In this document: piece by piece, positions 38,035 through 51,700 of the stretch | Position numbering within the stretch: the stretch's first letter is position 1 | Layout: each line of letters opens with the position of its first letter | DNA from: Rhyacichthys aspro | Taxonomy: Eukaryota; Chordata; Actinopteri; Gobiiformes; Rhyacichthyidae | DNA length: 64,000 bases | Assembly: GCA_036850595.1 (NCBI GenBank) | Contig: CM072166.1 | Location: 16,758,758 to 16,822,757, forward strand | Direction: 5' to 3' | Translations under genes and position numbers: made by a program | Notes under the pieces: model-generated | Database searches by the model: none | Told to the model about the DNA's origin: nothing | Seen by the model: the letters and a program-made list of their open reading frames with translations, nothing else

Positions 38035-41000
38035 ACAGTAATATCATATCTGGGACACTACGTTACAGGAGGTTCAGATTTGAAAATGTGAAAATGCCCG
38101 AGGCTATTCTACCTGATGGTTTCTGAATCATAAATGCACAAATAAATAGGCTGTTTTTTAAGGACTTTTTTTTAATTTTTTTTTATCTCTGAATAATTAT
38201 AATGCTTACAGTGGATACTGACACATTTCAACACATACATATCCTTTCACATCAGACTGTTCATAATGTCATCTACAGGCACATAACATCAACAATTAGA
38301 GGTAAGTATTTGTCATAGTTGAATAAATGCCTTTCTTTTCAAATAGAATGTTCTTATTTTTTCAGGTAACCGGGTATCAGGACTGTCCCCCAGCCATGTC
38401 TGACATACCCACAACCTTTTGAGAACATGTTCCAAGATCATCCATGAGATGATTAAAAAAATATAAATGGAAAGATATTTCAGCCTCATGTACACACACA
38501 ACTAACTATGACTATATCACAACACTGTCTGTATTATCTGTAGCATATGATTAAATGCATAATTGCCAAGTTACTGTACCTTTAATTTGCCATAACCAAA
38601 AAGTTATCTTATAAAAGACTTGGTTTAATAATAGGTAACATAGATAATTATAATTTGTTCTAAATAAAGCTAGAAAAGGGGCAATAGCGAGCCACTGTTT
38701 TCCAGATAGTGACTCAACACTGATATTGAATTAAATATGTTACGTGATGATTAAAAGAATAGTTACACACAACTGAAATCCTTTACAACATAAAATCACC
38801 TACATGTGACGCATCAATTTTTTTGATGCTTTAAAGACACTTTGGACACTCACATTGCTGTCTTGGGGATTACAAACAGAAGATTTTTTATGGACAATAA
38901 TCAGGACACTTTGCATGACTTAATTAAGTCATACTGCAGACAGAATCCGTGCAGACATGGGGACAGGGAATTAGATCTTCTTTATTCATTTCTGGATCCA
39001 GCATTCACAACCAACGTATAGAGAGCTCATTCCCAGTACTGTGAAACTGAAGGATTCTGATTTCACTGGTGACTTCTTGGATAAACAGTTTATTATTTAT
39101 TATTTTACCTGTCTGAAGATCATTGAGGTGTGTATGTGTGCGTTTAAGTCAGGATGGAAATTATCAGTAATATACCCTATCTGTACTCAGCTATACATGG
39201 TTTCTTATACCCCCACTGACTTAATGGACAATTGTAACATATTTGGGAAGAATATTTTTTATTAACAACTAATGATACGTTTATTGGGCTCTCAAAATAG
39301 GTAAAATAAATAGTGTTATCTCATTTGGAATTGAGAGACAACACTGAACTCACCTGATGAGACTAATTTGTTTGTTAAAATGTACTTGAGGAAATGCTTA
39401 CTCTTGGTGGTGTGTCTTGAGAAATGTAGACTTTTTTTACATGGTTGTCTGTGTGCCTCTCAGGAAGAACTCCAGTGTGTTGCTCACCTGTGAAACACTC
39501 ACATCATTCGGCCGACCAGAAATGTAGTTGCTCCAAGTGGCCAAACACACATGATGTACATGCTTCCTCAGCTTTTTGGTGGCCAAGATCATCTGATGTA
39601 TCTGAGCAAGCTGTACAGACTTGCAAAGCACAGTGCCTACATCGAGGACCATATCCTTGTGATGAGACAGTGTTTATCTGCTATTTATAAATTTCATAGA
39701 TTAGCAGTTTATTTCAATATTATCTTTTTAGTTGAATTGTTGAGCATTTTCAAACGTTTGTTCTTTCTCATTCTCTTTTCCTGCTAAAAGGTTTGTGTTT
39801 TGACATGAAATTTGAAATGTCAGAATTTGAATTAAAGGAAGGTTTTGTGAGGCTTTCTCTCGTCGGGCATTACACTATAATCAAACTACATATTAAATTA
39901 CAAAAATAAAGCCCCCTGAACATACATAAAAGACCTTAATCAAGATGTAAACGTGTTTCTATTATATTTAAAAAATAAAAATGTAAACATATTTGGTAGA
40001 TAACAACTGATGATTGTTTAACAGAAAATGTCAAACATAAATAGCTGTTTTAAAGGCAATTTATACTAGTTGTATTCTCTGTAACTCAGTAAAATTACAT
40101 GGAGTTCATTTTTAGTAGTAGTTTTTAGTATGTTCTTCTAAATATAAAGTCCTTGTGTAAGATAAAACAAAGTGAACATTACCTGTAGAGGTCCTGGTGC
40201 TCACAGCAGTCCCTCTCAGCTGCATCAGAGCTGGAGATGTTCACCGTGCTGGTCATCAGGGACGTGCACAGATAGAACCCAGGTGCTGCTCCACTACCGG
40301 CTCACTCGGTAGCGAAGAATAGGATACCCATTTATTGATCAAGCTAATCCACAAAGAGTAAGTATCTCTAGTTAAATGCAAACTGAAAGTACTTTACGTT
40401 GCCTATTTATGTATAAACCCTGTGTTTTTGTGCATCAGGCTGAAGTGTTTGACTGAGGTTAGGTTCAGGCACTGCACACACATGCCACATTGGACACATT
40501 AATAAGTTTACAAATTGCGCTCTTCAGATATATCAGATATAGACCACGACCTTCTCAAACATTAGGTTTTGCCCTAAAACTAAATGATTAAGCCAGGTGT
40601 TTGAAGAACATTCAAGTAAATGGATGTGATTATAAGCTTGTTATCTATGCTTGACAACATTATCCAACTAGCCAAATGCTGGTAGATTTGTATTTTGACT
40701 AAAACATAATTACTCTAACAAGCCACTTTGGCCACTTGGATCTAAATATTTTAATAACTAGCCTAAAGATTGGTTCTTCTGATGCCATGTCTGCACATTT
40801 TAAAGAGTATCAACACATTCGGTGTGAAAAGACCCACTGCTGTTGAGTAAAGCACTTTCCACAATTGTTTGTTTGGTTGATTGGTCAGTCAGATTAGTTG
40901 GTTTAATATTTTTATTGTCAGAAATTTTTATCCAGTAAAACATATTTATTTATGATTTTCACATCTGTGAAGACTTTGTTAATTAACTACTTACTATTTA

Positions 41001-41669
41001 TTTTTAACAGAAGCTGAACATTTTTAGTTTAATATAAATATCTTTCGACTAATAATAAATAAATACTGATGTTCTGTGTGACCTAATAATTCTTTAAAAT
41101 TTTTGATTTGTTACTCCAGTAAATAACTACAGTGAAATTACTACTAAAACACTCAGGAAGGTACACTCAATAATCCAGAAAGGAGTGGGAATTGTAGCAA
41201 CATGAAGTGTGACCTGGGACCTGGTGTCATGTAAATTCAACCTCTCCAGGCCTGACCGGATTCTCACCTCCGAAGAGATTATGTTGATTAACTGGTGTCG
41301 TTAATATGTCAATTTTCACACAGAGGAGTCTTACAGTTCGGAGAACAGTGTTTGTGGAACCTTGGACCAGACAGAGATGAACAATGAAATGTCTTTCAAG
41401 TTTGTTTAATAGATAACAGACATTCAGTGGATTCCTCAGTCTTTGCCTCCATCTACAGGACACGGTTAAAGCAGTCATTACATTCTGAGAAACTTTGAAA
41501 CAAACAAAAACTCTGCTCATTTAAGGAATAAAAGGGACAATAACGACTTTTCTTCCAATCTAACAGGTCTTCAGAATCCTAGCGGATGTGAGACTACTTC
41601 ATCTATGGTCCGCTACAACTTAATAAAAATGAATTAATAAAAGTGTCATATTTAACCATGTATTATTCA

Positions 41670-42655
41670 TCTATTCACCATGTTGGTAGGGGTCACTGGA
41701 GCCTTCGTCCTTCTCAGGTCCACCACCACTTCCTTAGTCTTTGTCACGTTAAGCTGTAGGTGGTTTTTCTCACTCCAAGTGACAAAGTTGTCCACCACCA
41801 TCCTGTACTCACTCTCATCACCACCAGAAATACATCCCACCACTGTAGAGTCATCAGAAAATTTCTGAAGGTGGCAGGTCTCTGTGCAGTAGCTAAAGTC
41901 TGTAGTGTAGAGAGTGAAAGAAAGAGAGAGAGGATGGTCCCCTATGGTGCTCCAGTGTTGCTGATCACTCTGTCTGACAGTCAGCACTGTGACGTATGTA
42001 CTGTGGTCTGCCAATCAGATAGTCCACAATCCAGGACACCACTGGGGCATCCACCTGCATCGATGGTGTCAAATGCACTTGAGAAATCAAAAAACATGAT
42101 TCTCACAGTGCTTGCTGGCTTGTCCAGGTAGCTGTAGACTCTGTTGAGCAGGTAGATGATGGCATCGTCCACTTCGAGTCGGCGCTGGTAGGTGAACTGA
42201 AGGGGATCCTGAAGAGCTTGGATCATAGGCCGGAGCTGTTCCAGGACGAGTCTTTCCAGTGTCTTCATGATGTGCGACGTCAACGGCATGAGCCTGTAGT
42301 CCTTGGGGTTGCTGGGACGCCGCGCCTTCAGGACAGGAACAAGGCATTATGTCTTCCACACCACGGGGACTCGCTGAAGACTCAAGCTCAGATTGAACAC
42401 ATGGTGAAGTACTCCACTTCCTTCCTTATATTAGCATACAGCAGGTCTATTGTTCTTCCCTCTCTTGTGGGACAGTTCACAAACTGAAACAAAGTGTTTT
42501 GTCCAGGTTAACATGGTTGAAGTCACCCGAGATATCAATGAATGCACTCAGGTGCCGAGTCTGTATCTGGGCTATTGCAGGGTGAATAGTGTCACATGCT
42601 GTGTTGGGGTTTGCAGAGGGGGGAACATAAACAGTCACAGTGCTTCTGTAAATTC
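41670..42655 (-). mobile_element. LINE remnant (endonuclease and reverse transcriptase), copy B
   Basis: Counterpart of 17020-18005 and essentially identical in its open segments (for example minus 42289-41981 and 42014-41667). The defects are shared, so the decay predates the duplication or haplotype split. Confidence 0.8.
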
Positions 42656-44194
42656 GTTTTGTGCAAAAACAAATTTTACTTTTTCATACTTACAAGATAT
42701 CACACTTATCCAAACAAACATGGAGGGAATAGAAATTAATCCAAAACAGAAACTGGAGTCATAAAGGGTTAAAAGGCAAATTGTTTACCCTTTAAAATCT
42801 ATTTAATTAGAACAGTGTTACTTTAAAGCGTTTTTTAAATCACAGCGACAAGTTACACAGGAAATAACAAAAATGCATTACATATGCAAAAAAAAAAATC
42901 ATTAGACTACTTTCCTTAAGTTATTTTATAATTTTTTTTGCATGTTTTTAATGAAACAATTCATTAAATGTATAATAATAATAAAAATAGTAAGAGACTA
43001 ATTAACTAACAATAATTATCAGATATGTCGCACAATGTCGATTTTAGAAGAAACAGCACCGGGTTATTACGGGTGTTTGAAAATCCTTCTGTTGTTGTAC
43101 CATGAACGCACCACACTGCTGCTACTAGCGGGTGTAGGCAGCTAATCTGTGCCAAAACCATGGACCAAACTGATGAACCGTCCGACCTTGTTCCTCATTT
43201 CACTGTGTCACTATAAGCGGTTGTTTCAAGTGGCCGGCGCCCTAAAAGGTTGTGATAAATGTACGTCTGACGTGACGGCTAGTGTGGTAGTTAGCTTACG
43301 GCTAACGTTAGCGGTCCCACAGGCTCGCTCCAACACACAAACGCTCGCGAGTTGAATCGAGGATACCTCCGTTTTCCATCCAAGATGGCTGGGTTTAAAT
43401 ATTATTGTTTAATTTTAAATATTATGTTTTTTGTGCACACATTTGCTGTTGTAAGTAAATCACACCAGTAAAACAGCATGGTGCAACGTACTGTGAAGAA
43501 ACTTACTTGGACTGTGACTACGCTCTTGCAGAAATGTTGCAATACATGACAACAGGTGAGTCAGACGTCTTAGAAATCTGCAGCACACACACCTGACCTT
43601 TATATTCTAATGTTGTTTCCTTCTGTAAATCAGCTAAAATTGAAACTACAAATACAAGTTTGTAGCTATGACTTGAACCCAACAGTGGAATGTAGGCGGT
43701 ATAGCTGTTGTGCAAAACCTTTCATTCCATCTTGCTGAACCAGTGCCAGGTCACATGGTTTGTTATTCATCATAATATGGCATAGGCTCTGCCAGGCCAG
43801 GAATATGAAAGATGAACTCCATATTCACCTTTAAGGAGTTTTACCCAAAGTATATACAGTGTTGTCAAAAAATTCTATTTAAGTTTTTTTATCCATGTAA
43901 CTCCATAATGTATTTTTGACCAATCATTATGAGAAGATACAAAGCCTTGTACGTATCAAAATCTATAGCCTCAAGTTTTTTTTAAAGATCCTGATATTAT
44001 AAAGAAAGAGGAACGCATCCTTTAGTGTGCCTCAAGACTCTACCCTAAGGAAATCTTGTGTGAATACATTTCAGCAAATCAGAAAAACATTTTCCATCAC
44101 ATCTTATACTTTTATGTCTCAAATGGGTGACATGTGAGCATTTCCAGGAATGTGAGAGTGTGCCTGCTGCCGGAGGAGCGTATTAGAAGTTTAC

Positions 44195-44346
44195 TTTCAG
44201 TTTCCATTCTGCCAAAGGTGGCTAAGATTGAAACACAAGGAAATGCTTAGCGGGAGGAGTCTGAGGGTTTTAAAAGCTGTAGGTTTCTTATTTTGTGCAA
44301 TCCGGGAAGAATCAAGAAGCATAGGTCATATCTTTGCTAAAAACAG
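44195..44346 (+). promoter_or_regulatory. ISRE-bearing promoter and non-coding exon 1 of the NO VEIN-like gene
   Basis: TTTCAGTTTC lies at 44195-44204 and a TATA-like TTTTAAAAG at about 44268-44276. The probable non-coding exon ends at AACAG/GTAGG (44346). The intron runs to the TTTTGAAAG acceptor, exon 2 starts at 45590, and the ATG follows 11 nt later at 45601. The layout is conserved in copy A. Confidence 0.5.
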
Positions 44347-45600
44347 GTAGGACAGAACTCTATAAAGTTAAACTGTTTTATTTATTATGTACTACAACCT
44401 GAAATACTTGTGTTTTGTTCTGTTGTATTTATTTATTTATTCTTCAGTAAATTAGAAAGTAGTATTGTGTTGTGTAATGTTCCAATGTTACTTTTTTAAG
44501 ACTAAGATTTTTAAATACTATTAATACCAAGGATTGGTGCATGGTATTTTTTCCTATATTGTATCAAAGCAGTTTTAGCATTTCTCCAAATAGCTTCATT
44601 TACTGTCATTTTCAAGGAAATCAGAAAGTGACTGCTGTGAATTGAGTACTTGTATTTAGTGTTTCCTCCCATTATGCTATTCTTAAGTACGGTCAAAAAC
44701 AGTCTTGACATTTCAATAAACATGAGAGGTCAATGCAAAAACCAGACTGTAATGGAAGGCCAAGAAAACTTAAAAATAGCCATCATGGTAAATTGAAAAA
44801 CTGAAAAATGTTTTCTAATCCTGCGCTAGGTAGGTAGAGCTGCTCAAATAATGTCTACAATGACTCTGCAGATGCTTCAAACAGGAACAGAACCAGAGAA
44901 AGGAATCACATTACATGCTTCGGTTTAGTGAAGTAGCAGACAATTGGTAAACAGGAACAGCTAAGTGCCTGCTTTGTTTTTTTTATTCTGTTAGCTGTGT
45001 TGTCTTTCAACAGAGCTTTGTGTGGTGTGGAAATTATATTAGACCTGCCCTTCGGAGAAAAAGAAGGCTAACTCTAAAAAGTGTCCAACCTACGCTGGAT
45101 TTTTTTCACTTAGAGCGTAATGCACACTGCTACTGCTGGTTTGCTATTTATAGTCCAAGCACTACCCAGCTAATAGTACTATTCAGCTTTATTATGTAGT
45201 GATTGACAAATGTGATGTCCCGCCCTCTTGACTTGCTTATGTTACCTTACCTTAGGTTTCATAAATAACAGAGACGTCCAAAGTTACAATAAGCAGGCTT
45301 CACTGTCCTTTTGGGAGACTGTGGAGGTGTAGTTGACAGGGACATTTACATAAACACAAATACCATACTCTGATGCATTTACCATAATCAGGAAGTGCTT
45401 CTCTTTAAATAAAACACGTTGAGCACTTTGCATTGTCTGGTGGCATTTTCAACAAAAAGTAAGTATTTTGTTATGCTAGCTCTCTAAGGTAGGAATAAAA
45501 TTGGTGTTACACAGTGCAGCAGCAGATGCAGTGTTTTTTTTGTGTATTTTTGATGTTCAATTAATAGTTCCTTCTGTTTGTTTTGAAAGCATCACTGAAG

Positions 45601-45780
45601 ATGGATAAGGATTTGGAGGATCTCGTGGAAATGGTAAAGCAGTGTCCTAAAGGCATTCCTCTGAAAAAGCTGGGAATGGTCTTCCAACAGACGTACCACA
45701 GGAACCTGTCATTATCACCTCTGGGCTTTACCTCTATTTTCAACTTGGTAGCCTCCCTGGATAGCCATTTGGTTTCAAAA
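45601..45780 (+). other. LOTUS/OST-HTH domain coding segment
   Basis: Residues 1-60, from DLEDLVEMVKQCPKGIPL to SIFNLVASLDSHLV, show the LOTUS pattern. A helix and a short loop with a PKGIPL turn come first, then a helix with a Y-H-x-N-L motif before LGF, and a C-terminal helix rich in leucine. LOTUS domains occur in TDRD5, TDRD7, Oskar and MARF1, where they bind Vasa-type helicases or structured RNA. The assignment is by eye. Confidence 0.75.
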
Positions 45781-48700
45781 GGTTCAAAAGCAGTTCACAA
45801 GATGCACGTTTGTGACGGTGAGGCTGTAAATATGGCTTTAACGTCAAGACAGAAGAAAAAACAGAGTAAAAAGCAAAAGGTTTTAGAGAACATTCTTGAA
45901 ATGACACAGAATCGGGACGAAGCAAATTCCATAGAGAGCAGCCGGTCTTCAACACCACAGACTGATGAATCCCTGAGTGCAAATGCTATCGCCACTGCTA
46001 GTGCTCCACGAGAGAGCACGAGCGTCACATTTGGGAGTTCGTCAGAGTCTGCGTTCTCACTTCTTGGTGCCTCATTATTTTCCAGTTGTCCTTCATCCAC
46101 TATAGCTGGCCTTTCTTCAGCGTTACCTAAAATGACACCCAGACAGGCTGAAAATCTGACCCAGGAGGAGCTGTTCCACAGAGTTCTAGAGGTTAGTTTT
46201 ACACACCATTTAGTCATTCATTATTTAAGTATATGTATGCTGAGACGCCATAATAAAAGCACAAGTTAAAACAATGTAAATGTATAAATTAAAGTGTCTA
46301 ATAAACAGTGTCAGATTTATTAAAGGAAGCAAAGAGAGAAATGCCATAATTAAAATAAAAAGTGTTAAAAGCAGATTAGCGTTTGAGACCATTGTCACCA
46401 ACAGTCTTGAATGGCTGTCCAAAAATATTGATTTGTCAAATGCAACTCTAAGATATCAGAGACTATCAAAGAGGCTTTTTTGATTTGTGGGATTTTATTA
46501 TCCATTTATGCAAGGTGATGATGAATATATTGGATACTCCCTGGAGCACCCCACAATAAAGGGGCTATTGTCTCTGATATAACATCTAAAATTGGTTACA
46601 AATGCAGTATTTACCATCACATTTATATTTTATATCCAAGTAAGTCTTATAACATATATAATATCACATGGAATTCTACATTATGTGTTTAATATTCAGC
46701 AGATGAGTATAGTTGAGGAAAATTCCCCCTTATCAATCCGCAGCCGTTTCCCAATTGCCAGGATCCTTCCTTCGGAGGTGGCTCCTCCAGAGTTGGCTCC
46801 TCCCAAGCCAAGGCTAAAGTCCTGGGTCACTCCTCGTCTTTTGGAACAGGCTTCAGGCCGAGCTACGTCATCAAAAGCCCTGCCCACAGTTTTGCCACTG
46901 TTTGTAATTCTCTATTAAAAACCCTTAAATGCTTAGGATAGTTATGGGTCATTAAATATTTGACTACTATAATATAAAATGCAATGTTAAGCAAATGAAT
47001 AAACATATAAAACCTTAACAAAAATTAATACAATGAAAAAATGAATCTAAGATTATTTTTATAATGACAGTCTAATGTTAGTGAGAGTCTGAAACTGATC
47101 CATGGCTCAAGAACAAAGGACAGAAACATTTGTGGAGCTGAATAGTTAGTTGTGTTAGTTGACTATTACTTTATGTCATATGTATTTTTAGTAAAATGAA
47201 AGCAGCTGAATGTGATATGTTCTGCATGAGTGACTCAAAAGCCTATAGCAATGATCAGCTGACATGACAACGCTGATAAAATCTCACTTCCTTGAAATAA
47301 AACTGAGCTGTGCAGTTTATTGGGCAAATGTTTTCAAAATAAAACATTTTCTATGAACACAGCAAATGGACACTCGTATTTAAACTAACTTCCTCCTCTA
47401 CCGCCTTGTGGCATTGTGGGTAGGGAAAGGCTGCAAAGGATACACAGATGCATCCTTGGTATTTTGGCCAAATGGAGGACTCAGTCCTTGGGAGGAGGTG
47501 GGGTTTGGAACAAAGTGGAACAGACCTTCAGCAGCTGGTTTCCCAAGGAAGGATGCTGGCCATTGGGAAAAAGCCAGTATTTGTTTCATGGCATATGGCT
47601 GACAGTCAATTTAAATGCTACGATGATAATTTTAACGATTGCTTATTGTAAAGTAAAATAATTCTGATAGATACTATTTATTTTTCATACTGACTTAAAA
47701 CTTGTTCATTATTCCAGGTTATGACAAAGTACCAACTAAATAATCCGCCAATAAACGAACTCCAAACCTGTTACTTGCAACATTTTGGTGAAGAGCTTCC
47801 ATTTGCGCAGTATTCGTCTTTGTATGACAAGTGGGCAGCTTCTCTCACTAAACCTCCACCCAGTTCTCCTAAAGTTGCCGCTGATCCCAAGACTTCACAA
47901 CAGGCACCAACAGGTACCAGACACCACTACAAAACTGTAATTATGTTAACATAATTTGGAAGACAATACATTGTTGTATCATTTATCAGCATGGCAGAGT
48001 CTTGAAGAGCCAGCTCCGAAGCCTGCTGCCTCCAACTTCCTCTCTGACAGCAACTTTCCAGAGCTCAGGGCAAATATGATCAAAGACCAGGGCCAAAAAG
48101 TCAAAGCAGAACCACCAAAGGGGAGGAATGTCAGTGTTTTTGTGGAAGAATATCATAGTCAGCTGAGGGAGGTCCATGGGGCTAACATGCGGGCTTTGGA
48201 GGCCATGGAGCAGGACACGGATGGAGTCTCGGGGAGGAGTTGGAGCCGGAGCCGGAGTATCAACGCTGACACGGTCAACAACCTCATGGAGGAGGTGATA
48301 CGAGAGGTTGCCTCCGAGGGAGAACTTGTCACCAAAGAGAAGGTGAGATAAGGCTACTGCATAATATTTTTAACAAGAAAATTACTCAAATATACATGTT
48401 AAACTCCACTAGTGTTGAAGTCAAGACCACACAAGCAAAGTCTAACATGGAGTGTTCAACTTAATGCAAGAGGTCTAGCAATTAAAGTTTTTAATGAAAA
48501 CTTTTCTGAAACTTGGCCCCTTTTTGGCAAAACACAAACTACAAAACTTGACAAAAGACAAAATATCTTCTCCCCTCTGAAAGCAAGCACTCATCTTCCT
48601 TCTTCCTCCTCTGATGATGATTATAATACCTCTTAAAACTGAACCCTGAGGTACATCACATCAAAGGGCAACTCATAATTGCTTTTAAACCTACAATTCC

Positions 48701-51700
48701 ATTTACAGGTTGAAAACACTCGCTAAATGTTTACATGACTAAAATGCACTCCAAATCTTTATCCAGGTGATTTCCAAAACCTGCCAGCTTCTGCAGATTT
48801 CCTCTTTGGAAGCTGGAAGGATAAAACACTGGCAAATTCAGGCTCTAAAAGACCTTCAGTACACCATGAGAGAAGTCAACATGTTTCTAGAGGTGAGTGC
48901 ATGTTAAATTTGGAAAGACTGTAAAGGACATAAACTAAACATTAACTTCCAAATCTGTGTTATGTCAGTCTACTGAGACAGTTTCCTCCATTTGTACGCT
49001 GTATGAGCTCGGGCAGTCGCTGGCTGGCCTCAAAGACAAGAAGCGTTATGAAGAGTTAAGCCTGGGACCCCTTTGTAAACTCCCTCTGGTGCATCGCTTA
49101 TTTAAGATCGACAGTAACACCAAGGACGACGATATCCATCAGATCGAGACAGTTGACATACTAAAGGTAATGCACAAGTAAGACTTTACATACAGACAAG
49201 GATTGATTGTTAATGGTCTAATTTTTATATTTTCTATATTAGCAACTTCGCAATTTTAGGAAGAAGAATTCCTCCAAAGTGAAAGTGGACCTGCCAGAGT
49301 TTATGAAGTATCTGGCCGACCATTACAACTGTGACTCGCCCTATGAGCTGGGTATAAGGATACACAGTGTTGGCCTGGCCATATCGGTAAATATCAGAGT
49401 ACAATAATCTGTGTCAAAGTCCTGAAAGATGAGAAAGTACCATATGACACATTTACAAAACAGCTTCTTCATTTTTACACTCAGTGTTTTGATTGGAAAT
49501 TGATTTACATGGTCTGTCTGAGCATTTCATCGCAGCTTTTGAGAAAACCAGGAAAAGGGAACTAAACAAGCCATGACTAAAAGGATATAAACTTCTATGA
49601 CGGTGTTGTAATGACTAGGTACAGTTTGGGAGATGCCTGACTATTCATGTGACTATTCATACAGAGAGTGCATATTCAAAACAAATATGGCGAGCTCAAA
49701 CGTTGTAGTTGAATCGGTCAGGTCAAAGTCCTTTCTCTCAAATCACTTGTTGATGTGGACAAATGAAACGGTAACTCACAACTTGTGGACATGGGCAGGC
49801 TACAGACATTTCTTTTGCTTTGTTTACAACTACAATAACTTTACTATAAAACAAAGGCAAAAGGTTGAGCATCTTGAAGCGATTCATTTTAATTCCCTGG
49901 CAATGACTATCTTGACGACCCCACAACCAGCCCCTGTCCAGCAGTATTTACCCCTGGTTCTACCAATCCTGAAAAGCAAAATTCACATACAGATTAAAAA
50001 CCTTGAGAGTTACAACTATGTTAGTATCCAATGTCATCATTCTTGTTCTGTCATCTCTGCTTTCAGACACTGTCAAAGGTGTCTCGCTGTGAGCACGCCA
50101 ATCTGGACAAGGCCCGAGAGCTGATTCAGAAGGAGCTGGAGGAGGAGACCCTCGAGCGCCTTCGGAAGATTAAGAAAAGTGTGCTGGACACCCTGCCAGG
50201 TTTGGGGTCCTTTTCCTCCGGAGCCAACATGGAGCTTAGGAAAAAGTATGCTTCTGTGACAGCAGCTGAAGTAGTGTTGGCTGTCTTCTCTAATGCAGAG
50301 GGTGTGTTCAGCCCCAGGATGACAAAGGTGAGTCACAGTGTAAAGAATGCCATAAACCTTCGGCTTTTTAAGGTCCGGGTTACATGTTTACTAGATAAAA
50401 ATACATGCCAGGCTTTGATTGGTGCTGCTATATGCTGCAAGTATGTAACACCAAAAAAATAAAGCAAATTAAGCATTAAGCTATTTGCACTACTGTACCT
50501 TGTGAAAGTAAATATATTTATCATAATTCATAACAATTATCTTTTTAAATGGTCATTTGTGGACAGTATTTACAGTCATGTTTCACATCCATTTCTATCC
50601 TGTCTCAATTGCAGCATGTGCAGGCCTTCCTGATGCAGGTCTCAGGCGACCAGCTGAGCAGGGCTCTGTTTCAGTTGGCCATCTGCGGAGGCTCCCTGGC
50701 TGCACCTCAGGATCTGGTGCTCAAAGACAAAGCCTCTAAAGCCAATGAACAAACTAAAAAGGAGGAGAAACTGTCCACACCTCTCCCCAGTGAAGGTAAT
50801 ACTTTTTTATTTGATGAAAGAGGCAGGGAAGGCTTATGTCTTGGCAGAACTTAATGTAAAATGCTTAGTTCTCTAGGCTCTAAACAAAGAGAGAGCTCAG
50901 TGGTGATGGGACCAAGACTGTTAAAAATTGTCTTTCTCTTTGATCTAGAACTGTAATAATAATTCCAAGTTTACAAATCTGAAAAAGCTTCATTTTACAA
51001 AAATGTACATTAAATAATAACACACATATGTAACACAGTATTGTATTTGAGAGAGACACACATATATTTTACTTTGTACTTCAAAAACATGACATAAGTT
51101 TAAATAAAGGTTCATCACTTTAATGCAAATAGGATACCATCTGGTGGTGTAATATGATATAACAGTCTCTAACTGCAGGCAAATTTAAGGGTTTTGCTGA
51201 GTCTGTCAACCCATTTATTTTATTTTTGGCATACCATCTGAGCTAGTGTCTCCAAACCTACTATTTTTTTTCTAGTTACCTACAAATATATAGATAAATA
51301 TTCCATAATTTGAAGTGCAACATATATAGCTACTAAAAATTCTCAATTGTAGTTGATTTTGTATTGTTTAGGTGGTTTTCATTATTTTAAATAAATATTG
51401 GATTGACAGGAATCATCTATTTAAGTATAATATATAAGAAAAAAGTAGAGAGTTTAATTCTGCATTGAATTGGGGTTTTTTTGGACGTGAAAGTGCAGAT
51501 TACAATTCCACACTTTCTTTCCTATGTTAACGTCTGATAATACTTTTACTTAATAACTGACTGAAGTGAAATCACTGTGTTCCAGTTTGTTTATTTATAT
51601 TCTTCAACACAATGCATTTTATTAAACATATCAAGATTAATAATCCTCCCTGTGTCTTTTAGCCAAGGTAAAGCAGTTTGTGAAAGACAGTCTATCGTCT

